A stretch of 9,482 nt of DNA, taken from NCBI GenBank assembly GCA_030019105.1, contig JASEGY010000108.1:1-9482 (forward strand), given 5' to 3'. Source of the stretch: a bacterium (lineage in GTDB: Bacteria > UBA9089 > JASEGY01). This document shows, one piece after another, positions 1 through 5,900 of the stretch. The notes under the pieces are model-generated. The model ran no database searches, was not told the DNA's origin, and saw only the letters and a program-made list of their open reading frames with translations. The translations under genes were made by a program, and so were the position numbers. Each line of letters opens with the position of its first letter. The stretch's first letter is position 1.

Positions 1-1
1 C

Positions 2-103
2 CCCATCTCCTTCCTTTACCGAAAAGTGTCCGGAAATCAAAAGGCCATTTTAGGGATCTATAGGGCTACGTTGGAAATCTCTGAGGTGGTAAATTATGAA
101 TAA
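2..103 (+). CDS. possible 3' end of an unidentified gene (partial)
   Basis: One plus-strand frame is open from the window edge to a TAA at 101-103, giving about 33 residues that end LEISEVVNYE. The other two plus frames meet stops earlier (by 51 and 63). The composition is protein-like, but an open run of this length can arise by chance. I do not recognise a family. If real, it is the C-terminus of a gene starting upstream of the window, and the repeats from 105 onward would be its 3' flank. Confidence 0.25.
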   Translation, partial: PISFLYRKVSGNQKAILGIYRATLEISEVVNYE

Positions 104-104
104 A

Positions 105-260
105 GGGGATGGTTCACTTTAGTGTGAAGCTTGCGGGTATGTGGATAACTGTTTGTAGTAGCAAAGCTTGCTTTGCTTGAGTAGGATTAGCAGAGCAAGC
201 TCTGCGACTACAAGTTGCCCGGAAGAAATCACAGGAAAAACGATGAAAATGAACTGTCCC
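105..260. repeat. composite palindromic element with REP-like core (153-213)
   Basis: The core consists of two 25-bp arms, 153-177 and 189-213, that are inverted repeats of each other at about 22 of 25 positions. Both begin TTGTAGT when read inward, and each arm contains its own small palindrome around AAGCTTGCTTT or AGAGCAAGCTCT, so the core can fold as a double hairpin. Outside it, GGGGATGGTTCACTTT (105-120) faces an imperfect complement at 246-260 (AAAATGAACTGTCCC), which suggests an outer pair of inverted ends. A related core recurs at 1061-1114. No transposase is present, so this would be a non-autonomous REP/MITE-type repeat. Confidence 0.65.
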
Positions 261-313
261 GAATAAAGTAAGAACTCAAATCTATCTAACCAGTTATTAA
301 GCAATTACGATTA

Positions 314-462
314 GGCACCCTTCAAAAAAGCCAAAAAGTAGTTAACAGTTTCTTTATCTCACGCAAAGTCGCAAAGTCGCTAAGAGCTTATATTATTCTT
401 TGCGTCTTTGCGCCTTTGCGTGAGATTATTTCTAAAGTGTTAACTGGTTTTTGAAGGGTGCC
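314..462. mobile_element. 149-bp MITE with 8-bp target duplication
   Basis: The element starts GGCACCCTTCAAAAA and ends with the reverse complement TTTTTGAAGGGTGCC. It is flanked by the perfect direct repeat TACGATTA at 306-313 and 463-470, a target-site duplication that marks a real insertion. Inward, the arms stay complementary through GTTAAC and a TCTCACGC(AAAG) stretch made of an 8-bp unit (GCAAAGTC on the left, CTTTGCGT/CTTTGCGC on the right). The whole element is a near-perfect fold-back. It has no coding capacity and sits 37 bp upstream of the proposed effector start. Similar CACGCAAAGxCGCAAAG palindromes are, to my knowledge, common in environmental bacterial genomes. Confidence 0.85.
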
Positions 463-484
463 TACGATTAATACAACCACAAAA

Positions 485-502
485 GGGAGGATTTAGTTTA
501 TA
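485..502 (+). promoter_or_regulatory. ribosome binding site facing an ATA codon
   Basis: GGGAGG at 485-490 is followed after 9 nt by ATA at 500-502, in the effector frame. A TAG at 494-496 closes the frame just upstream, so the start cannot lie further 5'. The spacing and the following residues DPIT are what one expects after an initiating methionine, so ATA probably replaces an ancestral ATG. Confidence 0.6.
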
Positions 503-886
503 GATCCGATTACAGTAATTGTGACCGCGCTGGCATTAGGCGCAGCCGCGGGGTTGAAGTCAATAGCGGCGCAGGCCGTTAAGGACGCCTACACTGGTTT
601 GAAAGCGCTTATCCTGCGTAAGTACAGTAACCAGGGCAACACGGCGCAGGCCGTGGAGGGCCTCGAAAGCAAGCCCGATTCTAATGGCCGGCGGGAGACG
701 CTCAAAGAAGAACTAATCGCCGGCAAGGCCGATCAAGATCAGGAAGTCGTTGATCAAGCCACTGATCTGCTCCAGAAGCTTGAAAATGGTTTACCTGGTG
801 TGACCGGCGGCCTGGTAGGCCAGATCAACGCCGCCGGCGGCAAGGTTACTGTGGTTGGCGGCAATGTCGGGCAGATCATAATGTAG
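500..886 (+). CDS. small Bell/HeLo-like effector with C-terminal RHIM/amyloid-like motif
   Basis: The protein has 128 residues if counted from codon 500. It begins (M)DPITVIVTALALGAAAGLK, a hydrophobic N-terminus resembling those of bacterial Bell and fungal HeLo-type membrane-attacking domains. A charged helical middle follows (about residues 25-100), then a Gly/Val-rich tail, INAAGGKVTVVGGNVGQIIM (109-128). The tail core recurs in the small ORF at 1207, next to an NB-ARC ATPase. This is the arrangement of bacterial amyloid signalling sequence (BASS) pairs, where NLR and effector share a short RHIM-like motif. A good Shine-Dalgarno, GGGAGG (485-490), lies 9 nt before 500, but codon 500-502 is ATA. 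The first ordinary start is GTG 521, which has no Shine-Dalgarno and would remove seven N-terminal residues. Either ATA is used weakly or the start has been lost. The family assignment is by eye and pore formation is inference. Confidence 0.6.
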   Translation: MDPITVIVTALALGAAAGLKSIAAQAVKDAYTGLKALILRKYSNQGNTAQAVEGLESKPDSNGRRETLKEELIAGKADQDQEVVDQATDLLQKLENGLPGVTGGLVGQINAAGGKVTVVGGNVGQIIM

Positions 887-897
887 GAGGAAAGGGT
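886..897 (+). promoter_or_regulatory. orphan Shine-Dalgarno after the effector
   Basis: GGAGGAAAGGG follows the effector stop codon directly, but no start codon with a sensible ORF lies within the next 20 bases. It resembles the AAAGGAG that precedes the ATG at 1207. The spacer repeats probably separated an original ribosome binding site from the downstream gene. Confidence 0.35.
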
Positions 898-931
898 AAC
901 TTCTCGATATTTCGGGGGGTTTTTGCCGGAA

Positions 932-1189
932 CCGTGTTCGTGTCCGTGTCCGTGTTCGTCCGTGTCCGTTGTCCGTGTCTGTTCGTGTCCATAGCAAAAA
1001 GAGTAACCTCAGAAGGCGATGGTCATCGTTTCGGCAAAAAGTGCTTGACCAAATTGGGTGTTGTAGTTGCAGAGCTTGCTCTGCCGTCCTGTCGAGCAAG
1101 CTCGACCACTACAAAATTGACCCCATTGCCCAAACGATGACCAATGCCCCTCAGAACAATCCACGAACACGGATAACGAACACGGACAC
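932..1189. repeat. 258-bp nested fold-back spacer between effector and NLR
   Basis: Three nested inverted pairs are visible. The outer left arm, 932-990, is built of 6-bp units (GTGTCC, GTGTTC), and the outer right arm, 1161-1189, is its complement (GAACAC, GGACAC). In the middle, ATGGTCATCGTTT (1018-1030) faces AAACGATGACCAAT (1132-1145). The core, 1061-1114, is a REP-like double palindrome beginning TTGTAGTTGCAGAGCTTGCT and ending CGACCACTACAA, related to the one at 153-213. All ORFs across it are repeat-derived. The structure ends five bases before the Shine-Dalgarno of the next ORF, so folding in mRNA could affect expression of that ORF (inference). Confidence 0.7.
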
Positions 1190-1206
1190 AAAGAAAGGAG
1201 TCGCCT

Positions 1207-1338
1207 ATGTCTGATTCAAACCTTGTCAATGAGATCAATGCCGCCGGTGGCAAAGTAGTCGTCGTGGGCCACGATGCTCAAATCACCCTGCCCGACGGTC
1301 GAACCTTTACCCGCTTATTTATAACTGGACAGCAGTAA
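1207..1338 (+). CDS. severed N-terminal amyloid-motif segment of the NLR
   Basis: This 43-residue ORF starts at ATG 1207, six bases after the strong Shine-Dalgarno AAAGGAG (1194-1200). Residues 10-26 read INAAGGKVVVVGHDAQI, matching the tail of the upstream effector in INAAGGKV-x-VVG. The segment PDGRTFTRLF follows. The last residues (ITGQQ) and the stop codon come almost wholly from a transposable element that begins at about 1325. The reading frame is the same as that of the ATPase at 1483. Deleting the element plus one target copy joins the two as RLF-IN-VPAHPGYSLVGRE, with no frameshift. I therefore read it as the detached N-terminus of an NLR-like receptor. It may still be translated as a free motif peptide, which could compete with or seed the effector; that is speculation. 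Confidence 0.7.
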   Translation: MSDSNLVNEINAAGGKVVVVGHDAQITLPDGRTFTRLFITGQQ

Positions 1339-1474
1339 GTTCTCAGCTTTTCCCAGAATGAATACTCTGTAAGTTGTTGAAACTAAAGCCTTTTCTCTAC
1401 GCGATTGCGTCTGAACTGCGAAAAACTTAAGTGTCGAAAAATCAAGCACTTATGGAGAACTTGCTACTGACCAG
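1325..1474 (+). mobile_element. 150-bp MITE, copy 1, inserted in the NLR gene
   Basis: Terminal inverted repeats of about 20 bp bound the element: the left end reads CTGGACAGCAGTAAGTTCTC, and the right end, reverse-complemented, reads CTGGTCAGTAGCAAGTTCTC. The direct repeat TTATAA flanks it at 1319-1324 and 1475-1480. A second copy of the same length lies in inverted orientation at 8736-8885 and is about 88% identical by hand count (roughly 18 differences). The element has no coding capacity. Its insertion brings in the TAA at 1336-1338, which truncates the receptor reading frame. Confidence 0.88.
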
Positions 1475-1482
1475 TTATAAAT

Positions 1483-3255
1483 GTGCCGGCTCACCCTGGT
1501 TACTCCCTGGTCGGGCGTGAAAAGGAAATGGCCAACCTGCGGGCGCAACTTACCAGCGGTGGGGCGGTAGCCCTATCAGCCTTAAACGGGCTGCCGGGCG
1601 TGGGCAAGACAGCCCTGGCCCTGGCCCTGGCTTATGATCCAACGGCGCTGGAGCATTTCACCGGCGGCATGCTGTGGGCCGGCCTGGGCCGCAAACCCGA
1701 CGTGGACAGTCTGCTCAACCAGTGGGCTGCTGCTATGGGAGCCGACCTCAGCCGGGAGCGCAGCACAGAAGCACGGGCCCGGCGGCTGGCCCTGGCCTTG
1801 CAGGAGCGGACAGAGGGCCGCCCTGTGCTGCTGGTAGTGGACGATGCCTGGGCCTGGGAACACGCTTGCCCTTTTCGGGAAATCACCCTGCCCGGCTGTG
1901 CTTATCTGCTGACCACACGCGATGCTGAGGTCGCCCGCAAATTCGCCGGGCAGGTCTCATCAGTGAACGTGTTGACCGACAAGCAGGCCGTAGAGCTGCT
2001 GGCGGAACGCTGCCCGGAGGCAGAGCAGGCCGATCCTGAAGGCCTGCGTGAGCTGGCCGGCGCGGTGGGTGGGCTGCCGCTGGCCTTGACGCTGATGGCC
2101 GCGGAACTCAAGGCCAAGGCCGGTCAGGCCCGCTGGGTGCGGGCGGCCATAGATCGGCTGCGGGCGGTTAAAGCCCGGTTGGCCATGGAAGAAACCATGC
2201 CCCGGCCCGGGCTGGAAGATGTGCCCAATACCCTGCGGGCGATCGTCGAGATAAGCGTGGAAGCGCTCGAACCAGAAGGGCAGGCGGCCTTTGCCGCCCT
2301 GGCGGCCTTTGCCCCCAAGCCGGCTGACTTCGGCCGGGAAGCAGCCCTGGCAGTGTGGGACATGCCGGAAGACAGCGGCGATACTATGCTGCAGAGGTTG
2401 ACCGGGAAGGGCCTGCTGGAGATATCCGGCGAGGACAGGCTCCACCTGCACCAGGTGTTGTCGGCTGTGGCTACTGTGCGGCTGGATAAGGACACTGAAC
2501 CGCGTCAACGGCAGGCGGGTTATTACCTGCTGCATCAGGTGTTGTCGGCTGTGACTGCTGTGTGGCTGGGTAAGGACATTGGGCCGCGTCAACGGCATGC
2601 GGGTTACTACCTGGATTTCGTGAACACCAACCCCGAAGACTGGCAGCGGATTGAGTCTGAACTGGACCAGGTGAGGCAGGGTTGGAACTGGACCAGTGCT
2701 GAAGCGCCCGGCGCCGAGGCACAGGTATTGGCTTACGTGTCTGCGCTGGGGGTATTCTTCGAACGCCGCGGCCTGTGGCAGGATAGCCTGGCCTGGAACG
2801 AGCGCGGCCTGACGGCCGCCCGCGTCCTGGGACAACAGAAGAACGAAGCAGCGCTGCTCAACAACATCGGCCGGGTGTACGATAACCTGGGGGAAAAGGA
2901 GCGGGCCATGGACTACTACGGGCGGGCGCTGCCGCTTTCTCGTGCGGTAGGCGACCGGGCCGGCGAAGCCGCTACCCTCAACAACATCGGCCAGGTGTAC
3001 GATGCCCTGGGGGAAAAGGAGCGGGCGCTGGACTACTTCGGGCAGTCGCTGCCGCTTTTTCGTGCGGTGGGCGACCGGGCCGGCGAAGCCGTCACGTTGT
3101 TCAACATAGCCATGATCTTTGAGAGCCAGGAGCAGGACGCCAAAGCAGTTGCCCTGCTCGAACAGGTGGTGGCGATCGACGAAGCCATTAAGCATCCTGA
3201 CCTGGAAAGTGCCCGCGCCGCCCTTGAACGCATCCGCTCAAAAATGTCAGAATAA
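1483..3255 (+). CDS. NB-ARC STAND ATPase with TPR repeats (NLR-like), N-terminus detached
   Basis: The ORF has 590 residues from GTG 1483. A VGRE box (10-13) precedes the P-loop GLPGVGKT (36-43). Walker B is LLVVDDAW (116-123), a TTRD sensor-type motif is at 144-147, GGLPLAL is at 196-202, and the winged-helix region lies about 250-325. From 430 to 568 come TPR units, including two near-identical 40-residue repeats (LNNIGxVYDxLGEKERA...DRAGEA). STAND ATPases of this kind oligomerise on sensing a ligand through the repeats and activate an N-terminal effector or signalling motif. Here that motif is encoded separately upstream (1207-1338) because of the MITE. No Shine-Dalgarno lies close to GTG 1483; ATG 1528 is possible but would lose the VGRE box. 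Codons are GC-rich relative to the flanking DNA, which hints at acquisition. The domain call is firm; the biological role (defence or cell death) is inferred. Confidence 0.88.
   Translation: MPAHPGYSLVGREKEMANLRAQLTSGGAVALSALNGLPGVGKTALALALAYDPTALEHFTGGMLWAGLGRKPDVDSLLNQWAAAMGADLSRERSTEARARRLALALQERTEGRPVLLVVDDAWAWEHACPFREITLPGCAYLLTTRDAEVARKFAGQVSSVNVLTDKQAVELLAERCPEAEQADPEGLRELAGAVGGLPLALTLMAAELKAKAGQARWVRAAIDRLRAVKARLAMEETMPRPGLEDVPNTLRAIVEISVEALEPEGQAAFAALAAFAPKPADFGREAALAVWDMPEDSGDTMLQRLTGKGLLEISGEDRLHLHQVLSAVATVRLDKDTEPRQRQAGYYLLHQVLSAVTAVWLGKDIGPRQRHAGYYLDFVNTNPEDWQRIESELDQVRQGWNWTSAEAPGAEAQVLAYVSALGVFFERRGLWQDSLAWNERGLTAARVLGQQKNEAALLNNIGRVYDNLGEKERAMDYYGRALPLSRAVGDRAGEAATLNNIGQVYDALGEKERALDYFGQSLPLFRAVGDRAGEAVTLFNIAMIFESQEQDAKAVALLEQVVAIDEAIKHPDLESARAALERIRSKMSE
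2449..2616 (+). repeat. 84-bp in-frame tandem duplication in the NB-ARC gene
   Basis: Two 84-bp units (2449-2532 and 2533-2616) encode 28 residues each. The first starts HQVLSAVATVRLDKD and the second HQVLSAVTAVWLGKD; both end in AGYYL plus one residue. The unit lies after the winged-helix domain, where related ATPases normally show one LHxL...R.RHA.YYL segment, so one copy seems extra. Similarity at the DNA level points to a fairly recent event. Confidence 0.85.
2857..3096 (+). repeat. 120-bp TPR-coding tandem repeats
   Basis: Two units of 120 bp (2857-2976 and 2977-3096) are almost identical in DNA over most of their length, each encoding a 40-residue TPR-like unit. A diverged third unit starts at 3097 (LFNIAMIF). 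High identity between sensor repeats suggests recent amplification or conversion. Confidence 0.85.
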
Positions 3256-3284
3256 CAGTTTTTTCTGAGAGGGTGTCTGAAAAG

Positions 3285-3389
3285 GCAGGGGTCAGGGGTC
3301 AGAGGTCAGGGGTCAGGGACATCCTTTTACTGATTCTTGCCTTCTGACTTCTGACTCCTGCCCCCTGACTCCTGACTCCTGACCCCTGA
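3285..3389. repeat. inverted pair of heptanucleotide repeat arrays
   Basis: Five 7-bp units of the form TCAGGGG occupy 3285-3319, and seven complementary units (CTTCTGA, CTCCTGA, CCCCTGA) occupy 3341-3389. A 21-bp spacer lies between them. The arms can form a long imperfect hairpin in the region between the NLR gene and the Mur ligase gene. Short tandem heptamers of this sort are known as STRR repeats in filamentous cyanobacteria and occur in other groups. There is no T-tract after the second arm, so I do not call a terminator. Confidence 0.8.
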
Positions 3390-3421
3390 TTATTCTACCA
3401 TGACTTTTGAAGAGGATACGT

Positions 3422-4858
3422 ATGGTCGTGAATAAAAAAGCCCGAAGGGCTGACATGATTATAGAAAGCAAACATCAGACAAACATGAACCCCAAAGGCA
3501 TAGATTATCATTTTATCGGCATTGGTGGGGCCGGGATGAATTCCCTGGCCCAGATAATAGTTGAGAGGGGATTTACGGTCTCCGGCTCGGACAGGGCCTT
3601 TGACCAAAAGGTAAGTCCTGATTTAGCCGGGAAGCTGGCGGAACTGGGGATCATTTTATCGACCCAGGATGGTTCTGTCTTTGATAAGAGAGACGTGAGA
3701 CAAGTGGTTGTCTCTACCTCGATTGAGGATGATAATCCTGATCTAAAAAGGGCCGGACAACTTGGTTTGCCTATCCTGCACCGAGCGGAATTACTGGCGC
3801 AAGTCTCTAATACCTCCCGGAGTATTGTCGTGGCCGGCACCAGCGGCAAGACGACCACGACCGGCATAATCGGCTATGTCCTTTACTATCTTGGCCTGAA
3901 CCCCACGGTCGTAAATGGCGGGGTGATAAAAAACTGGGCTGAAACAGATTTGATCGGAAATGCCATCAGCGGGCATGATTCTAACCTGGCCGTAATTGAA
4001 GCCGATGAAAGTGATGGGACTATCTCTCTCTATCGTCCATCCATCGGAGTTGTGCTCAACATCGCCCTGGATCACAAGCCGCTTTCAGAACTGGAGCCGC
4101 TTTTTAATTCCTTCGCTCAAGCCGTAAAAGAGACCCTCATCCTGAACTTAGACTGCGCCCGCAGCTCAGAATTAAGGGGGTCAGCTAAGATAACCACTTT
4201 TGGGATAGGAAGTAATGCCTCGCGGTCTATCAAACAACTTGAATTAGGCCCATCAGGGGCGACTTTTTTACTCGAAGGCACATCCTACTACGTCCCTCTT
4301 CTCGGACGACACAATGTCTCCAATGCCCTAGCCGCCATTGCCGCCCTCCGGGCAACCGGTCTTTCCCATACTGAAATAAGCCGGGCCCTGGCCGAATTTA
4401 AGGGAATAAAGAGGAGACTGGAACTTATCGGAGAGAAAAACGGGGTCAAGGTCTTCGATGACTATGCCCACAATCCGGATAAGATCAGGGCCAGCATCGA
4501 GACACTAAGACCTTTCTTTAAGAGGCTCATTGTCATCTTCCAGCCGCATGGCTTTGGCCCGACCAGACTGCTGAAAGAAGGGCTTATCTCCACCTTTGAA
4601 ACCTGCCTGGACAAGAATGACCTGCTCTACATCCCTGATATTTACTATGCCGGCGGCACAGCCGCCCGGGACATCTCATCGGCTGATCTAATTCGCCCCT
4701 TAAAAGAAAAGGGGCTTTCAGCTTACTATTATCCTCAACGGGATGAGATAGTCAAGGAAGTGGCCGCCCGGGTTCAACCCGAAGATGCGGTAATAGTGAT
4801 GGGCGCCAGGGATAATACCCTTTCTAACTTATGCCGCAGGCTCTTGTCTGTAGCGTAG
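3422..4858 (+). CDS. MurC-like Mur ligase (UDP-N-acetylmuramate--amino acid ligase family)
   Basis: This ATP-dependent Mur ligase has 478 residues from ATG 3422. The N-terminal nucleotide-binding box is FIGIGGAGM (31-39), the P-loop is GTSGKTTTT (139-147), and the metal and substrate region has EADESDG (193-199) and DHKPL. RHNVSNA is at 296-302, FKGIKRRLE is close to the MurC signature FxGVKRRFE, and the C-terminal domain has DDYAHNPD (346-353), FQPHGFGPTR (373-382) and MGARDN. MurC adds L-Ala to UDP-MurNAc in the cytoplasm. The usual MurC strings DHxD and FQPHRYxRT are altered here, so the substrate may differ (Mpl-like or another role). Start: AGAGGA (3411-3416) lies 5 nt before ATG 3422; TTG 3407, ATG 3455 and ATG 3485 are alternatives. 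It runs with ubiA-ubiX-ubiD but is separated from them by an ATPase remnant. Confidence 0.82.
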   Translation: MVVNKKARRADMIIESKHQTNMNPKGIDYHFIGIGGAGMNSLAQIIVERGFTVSGSDRAFDQKVSPDLAGKLAELGIILSTQDGSVFDKRDVRQVVVSTSIEDDNPDLKRAGQLGLPILHRAELLAQVSNTSRSIVVAGTSGKTTTTGIIGYVLYYLGLNPTVVNGGVIKNWAETDLIGNAISGHDSNLAVIEADESDGTISLYRPSIGVVLNIALDHKPLSELEPLFNSFAQAVKETLILNLDCARSSELRGSAKITTFGIGSNASRSIKQLELGPSGATFLLEGTSYYVPLLGRHNVSNALAAIAALRATGLSHTEISRALAEFKGIKRRLELIGEKNGVKVFDDYAHNPDKIRASIETLRPFFKRLIVIFQPHGFGPTRLLKEGLISTFETCLDKNDLLYIPDIYYAGGTAARDISSADLIRPLKEKGLSAYYYPQRDEIVKEVAARVQPEDAVIVMGARDNTLSNLCRRLLSVA

Positions 4859-4890
4859 CGTATCAGTAGGGACAAGGCCGAAAATCATGC

Positions 4891-4920
4891 TTGACATTAG
4901 GGACTATTAAGAGGTATACT
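4891..4920 (+). promoter_or_regulatory. near-consensus sigma-70 promoter before the ATPase remnant
   Basis: TTGACA at 4891-4896 and TATACT at 4915-4920 are separated by 18 bp. The expected transcription start, about seven bases past the -10 box, falls on or next to the ATG at 4927, so the transcript would be leaderless or nearly so. It points into ubiA, ubiX and ubiD and could drive them. Confidence 0.7.
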
Positions 4921-4926
4921 CCTAAT

Positions 4927-5076
4927 ATGCAACAACAGCCATTGAAACTGATAGCACGTCCGCGGCTGATGAACCAGGTGCTCCAATTCCTGGATGAGTC
5001 GCCGGTTACAGTATTGCTGGGTACCCGCCAGACTGGAAAGACCACCCTGGCAGAGATGGCTGCCGAAATTGGATGA
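4927..5076 (+). pseudogene. 5' remnant of an AAA_14-type ATPase gene
   Basis: The remnant encodes 49 residues, from MQQQPLKLIARPRL to LAEMAAEIG. It holds the start of the AAA_14 (DUF4143-associated) ATPase family: a short basic lead-in with the R-P-R-L element, a hydrophobic strand (VTVLLG), and the P-loop GTRQTGKTTLAE (32-43). Full-length members have roughly 380-450 residues, so nearly all of Walker B, the sensors and the C-terminal DUF4143 part are gone. The frame closes at TGA 5074-5076, which overlaps the ubiA ATG at 5073 as ATGA. No ribosome binding site precedes ATG 4927, consistent with leaderless expression from the promoter at 4891. A deletion or recombination has apparently joined this gene head to the ubiA coding start. 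Confidence 0.7.
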
Positions 5077-5900
5077 TAAAATACTTTCGCTTCGTTAAAA
5101 TCGAACATACCCTTTTTTCTCTGCCGTTAATTTACAGCGGAGTTTTTTTAGCTGCGGAGCAACTACCTTCCTGGAAGATTCTTTTATTGATCCTGGTAGC
5201 CGGCACCGGAGCCCGAACGGCGGCTTTAGCCCTGAACCGCATCATTGATAAAGAGATAGACCGCCGGAATCCCAGGACCGCAGGACGGGAACTGGCCGGC
5301 GGCCGGATGAAGCTGGGAGATGCCCTGGCGGTTTTAGGCCTGGGATTGGTATTTTATCTTGGAGCCGCTTACGCCATTGCCCCCATCTGTCTTTATTATT
5401 CTCCCATCCCTCTTTTGGTCTTTGTGGGCTACCCTTATATGAAACGATTCACCCCATTGGCCCATTTTGGCGTGGGCCTGGCCTTGTCAATGGCCCCCCT
5501 GGCAGGCTGGTTTGCCATTACCCTGAATTTTCATCAGCCTTTCCCGGCTATCCTCCTCGCATTATTCACGTTATTCTGGGTTTCAGGCTTTGACATTATT
5601 TATTCTACTCTGGACGAGGAATTCGACCGCCAGGAGGGGCTTTATTCCTTGCCCTCTGTCCTGGGGCCTAAAAAGGCCCTGACTATCTCAGCCCTTCTCC
5701 ATATCCTGGCTTTTTCCATGTTGTTGACCCTCTTCCTGTGGCAGATGAGGAACATGATCTCTTTGTTTTTTCTTCTATTGGCCGGGGCACTTCTTTATCT
5801 GGAACAACTTAAGTCTTCAGATGTTCAACTGGCCTTTTTTCGGATTAACATTATCATCGGGTTCGTAGTCTTTTTATTTGTAACCACGGGGAGGATATAA
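5073..5900 (+). CDS. ubiA: UbiA-family prenyltransferase (MqnP-like)
   Basis: This membrane prenyltransferase has 275 residues and several hydrophobic helices. It begins MIKYFRFVKIEHTLFSLP, typical of the group. The first Asp-rich motif is NRIIDKEID (N55, D59, D63), and the second is DIIYSTLDEEFD (D174, D181, D185); both coordinate magnesium-diphosphate in this family. It would transfer a polyprenyl chain to an aromatic acid at the membrane. With UbiX and UbiD downstream, the best fit is the MqnP step of futalosine-type menaquinone synthesis; a 4-hydroxybenzoate ubiquinone-type step is less likely but not excluded. No Shine-Dalgarno is evident before ATG 5073. The start overlaps the stop of the ATPase remnant (ATGA), so translation may depend on coupling. 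The gene ends directly against ubiX. Confidence 0.9.
   Translation: MIKYFRFVKIEHTLFSLPLIYSGVFLAAEQLPSWKILLLILVAGTGARTAALALNRIIDKEIDRRNPRTAGRELAGGRMKLGDALAVLGLGLVFYLGAAYAIAPICLYYSPIPLLVFVGYPYMKRFTPLAHFGVGLALSMAPLAGWFAITLNFHQPFPAILLALFTLFWVSGFDIIYSTLDEEFDRQEGLYSLPSVLGPKKALTISALLHILAFSMLLTLFLWQMRNMISLFFLLLAGALLYLEQLKSSDVQLAFFRINIIIGFVVFLFVTTGRI

Noticed and set aside
119..304. 61-codon minus-strand frame
   Set aside because: It crosses the REP-like palindrome and part of its sequence is repeat-derived; no homology is apparent.
791..1253. Several short frames on both strands in the effector-NLR spacer
   Set aside because: They translate hexamer and palindromic repeats (runs such as VSVSV and RTRTRTR) and are not genes.
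1960..3195. A 411-codon minus-strand open frame opposite the NB-ARC gene
   Set aside because: It is a shadow of a GC-rich plus-strand gene with clear P-loop, Walker B and TPR motifs; its own translation shows no family features.
3285..3389. CRISPR array or terminator
   Set aside because: The units are 7 bp without spacers, so it is not CRISPR; there is no T-run after the hairpin, so a rho-independent terminator is not supported.
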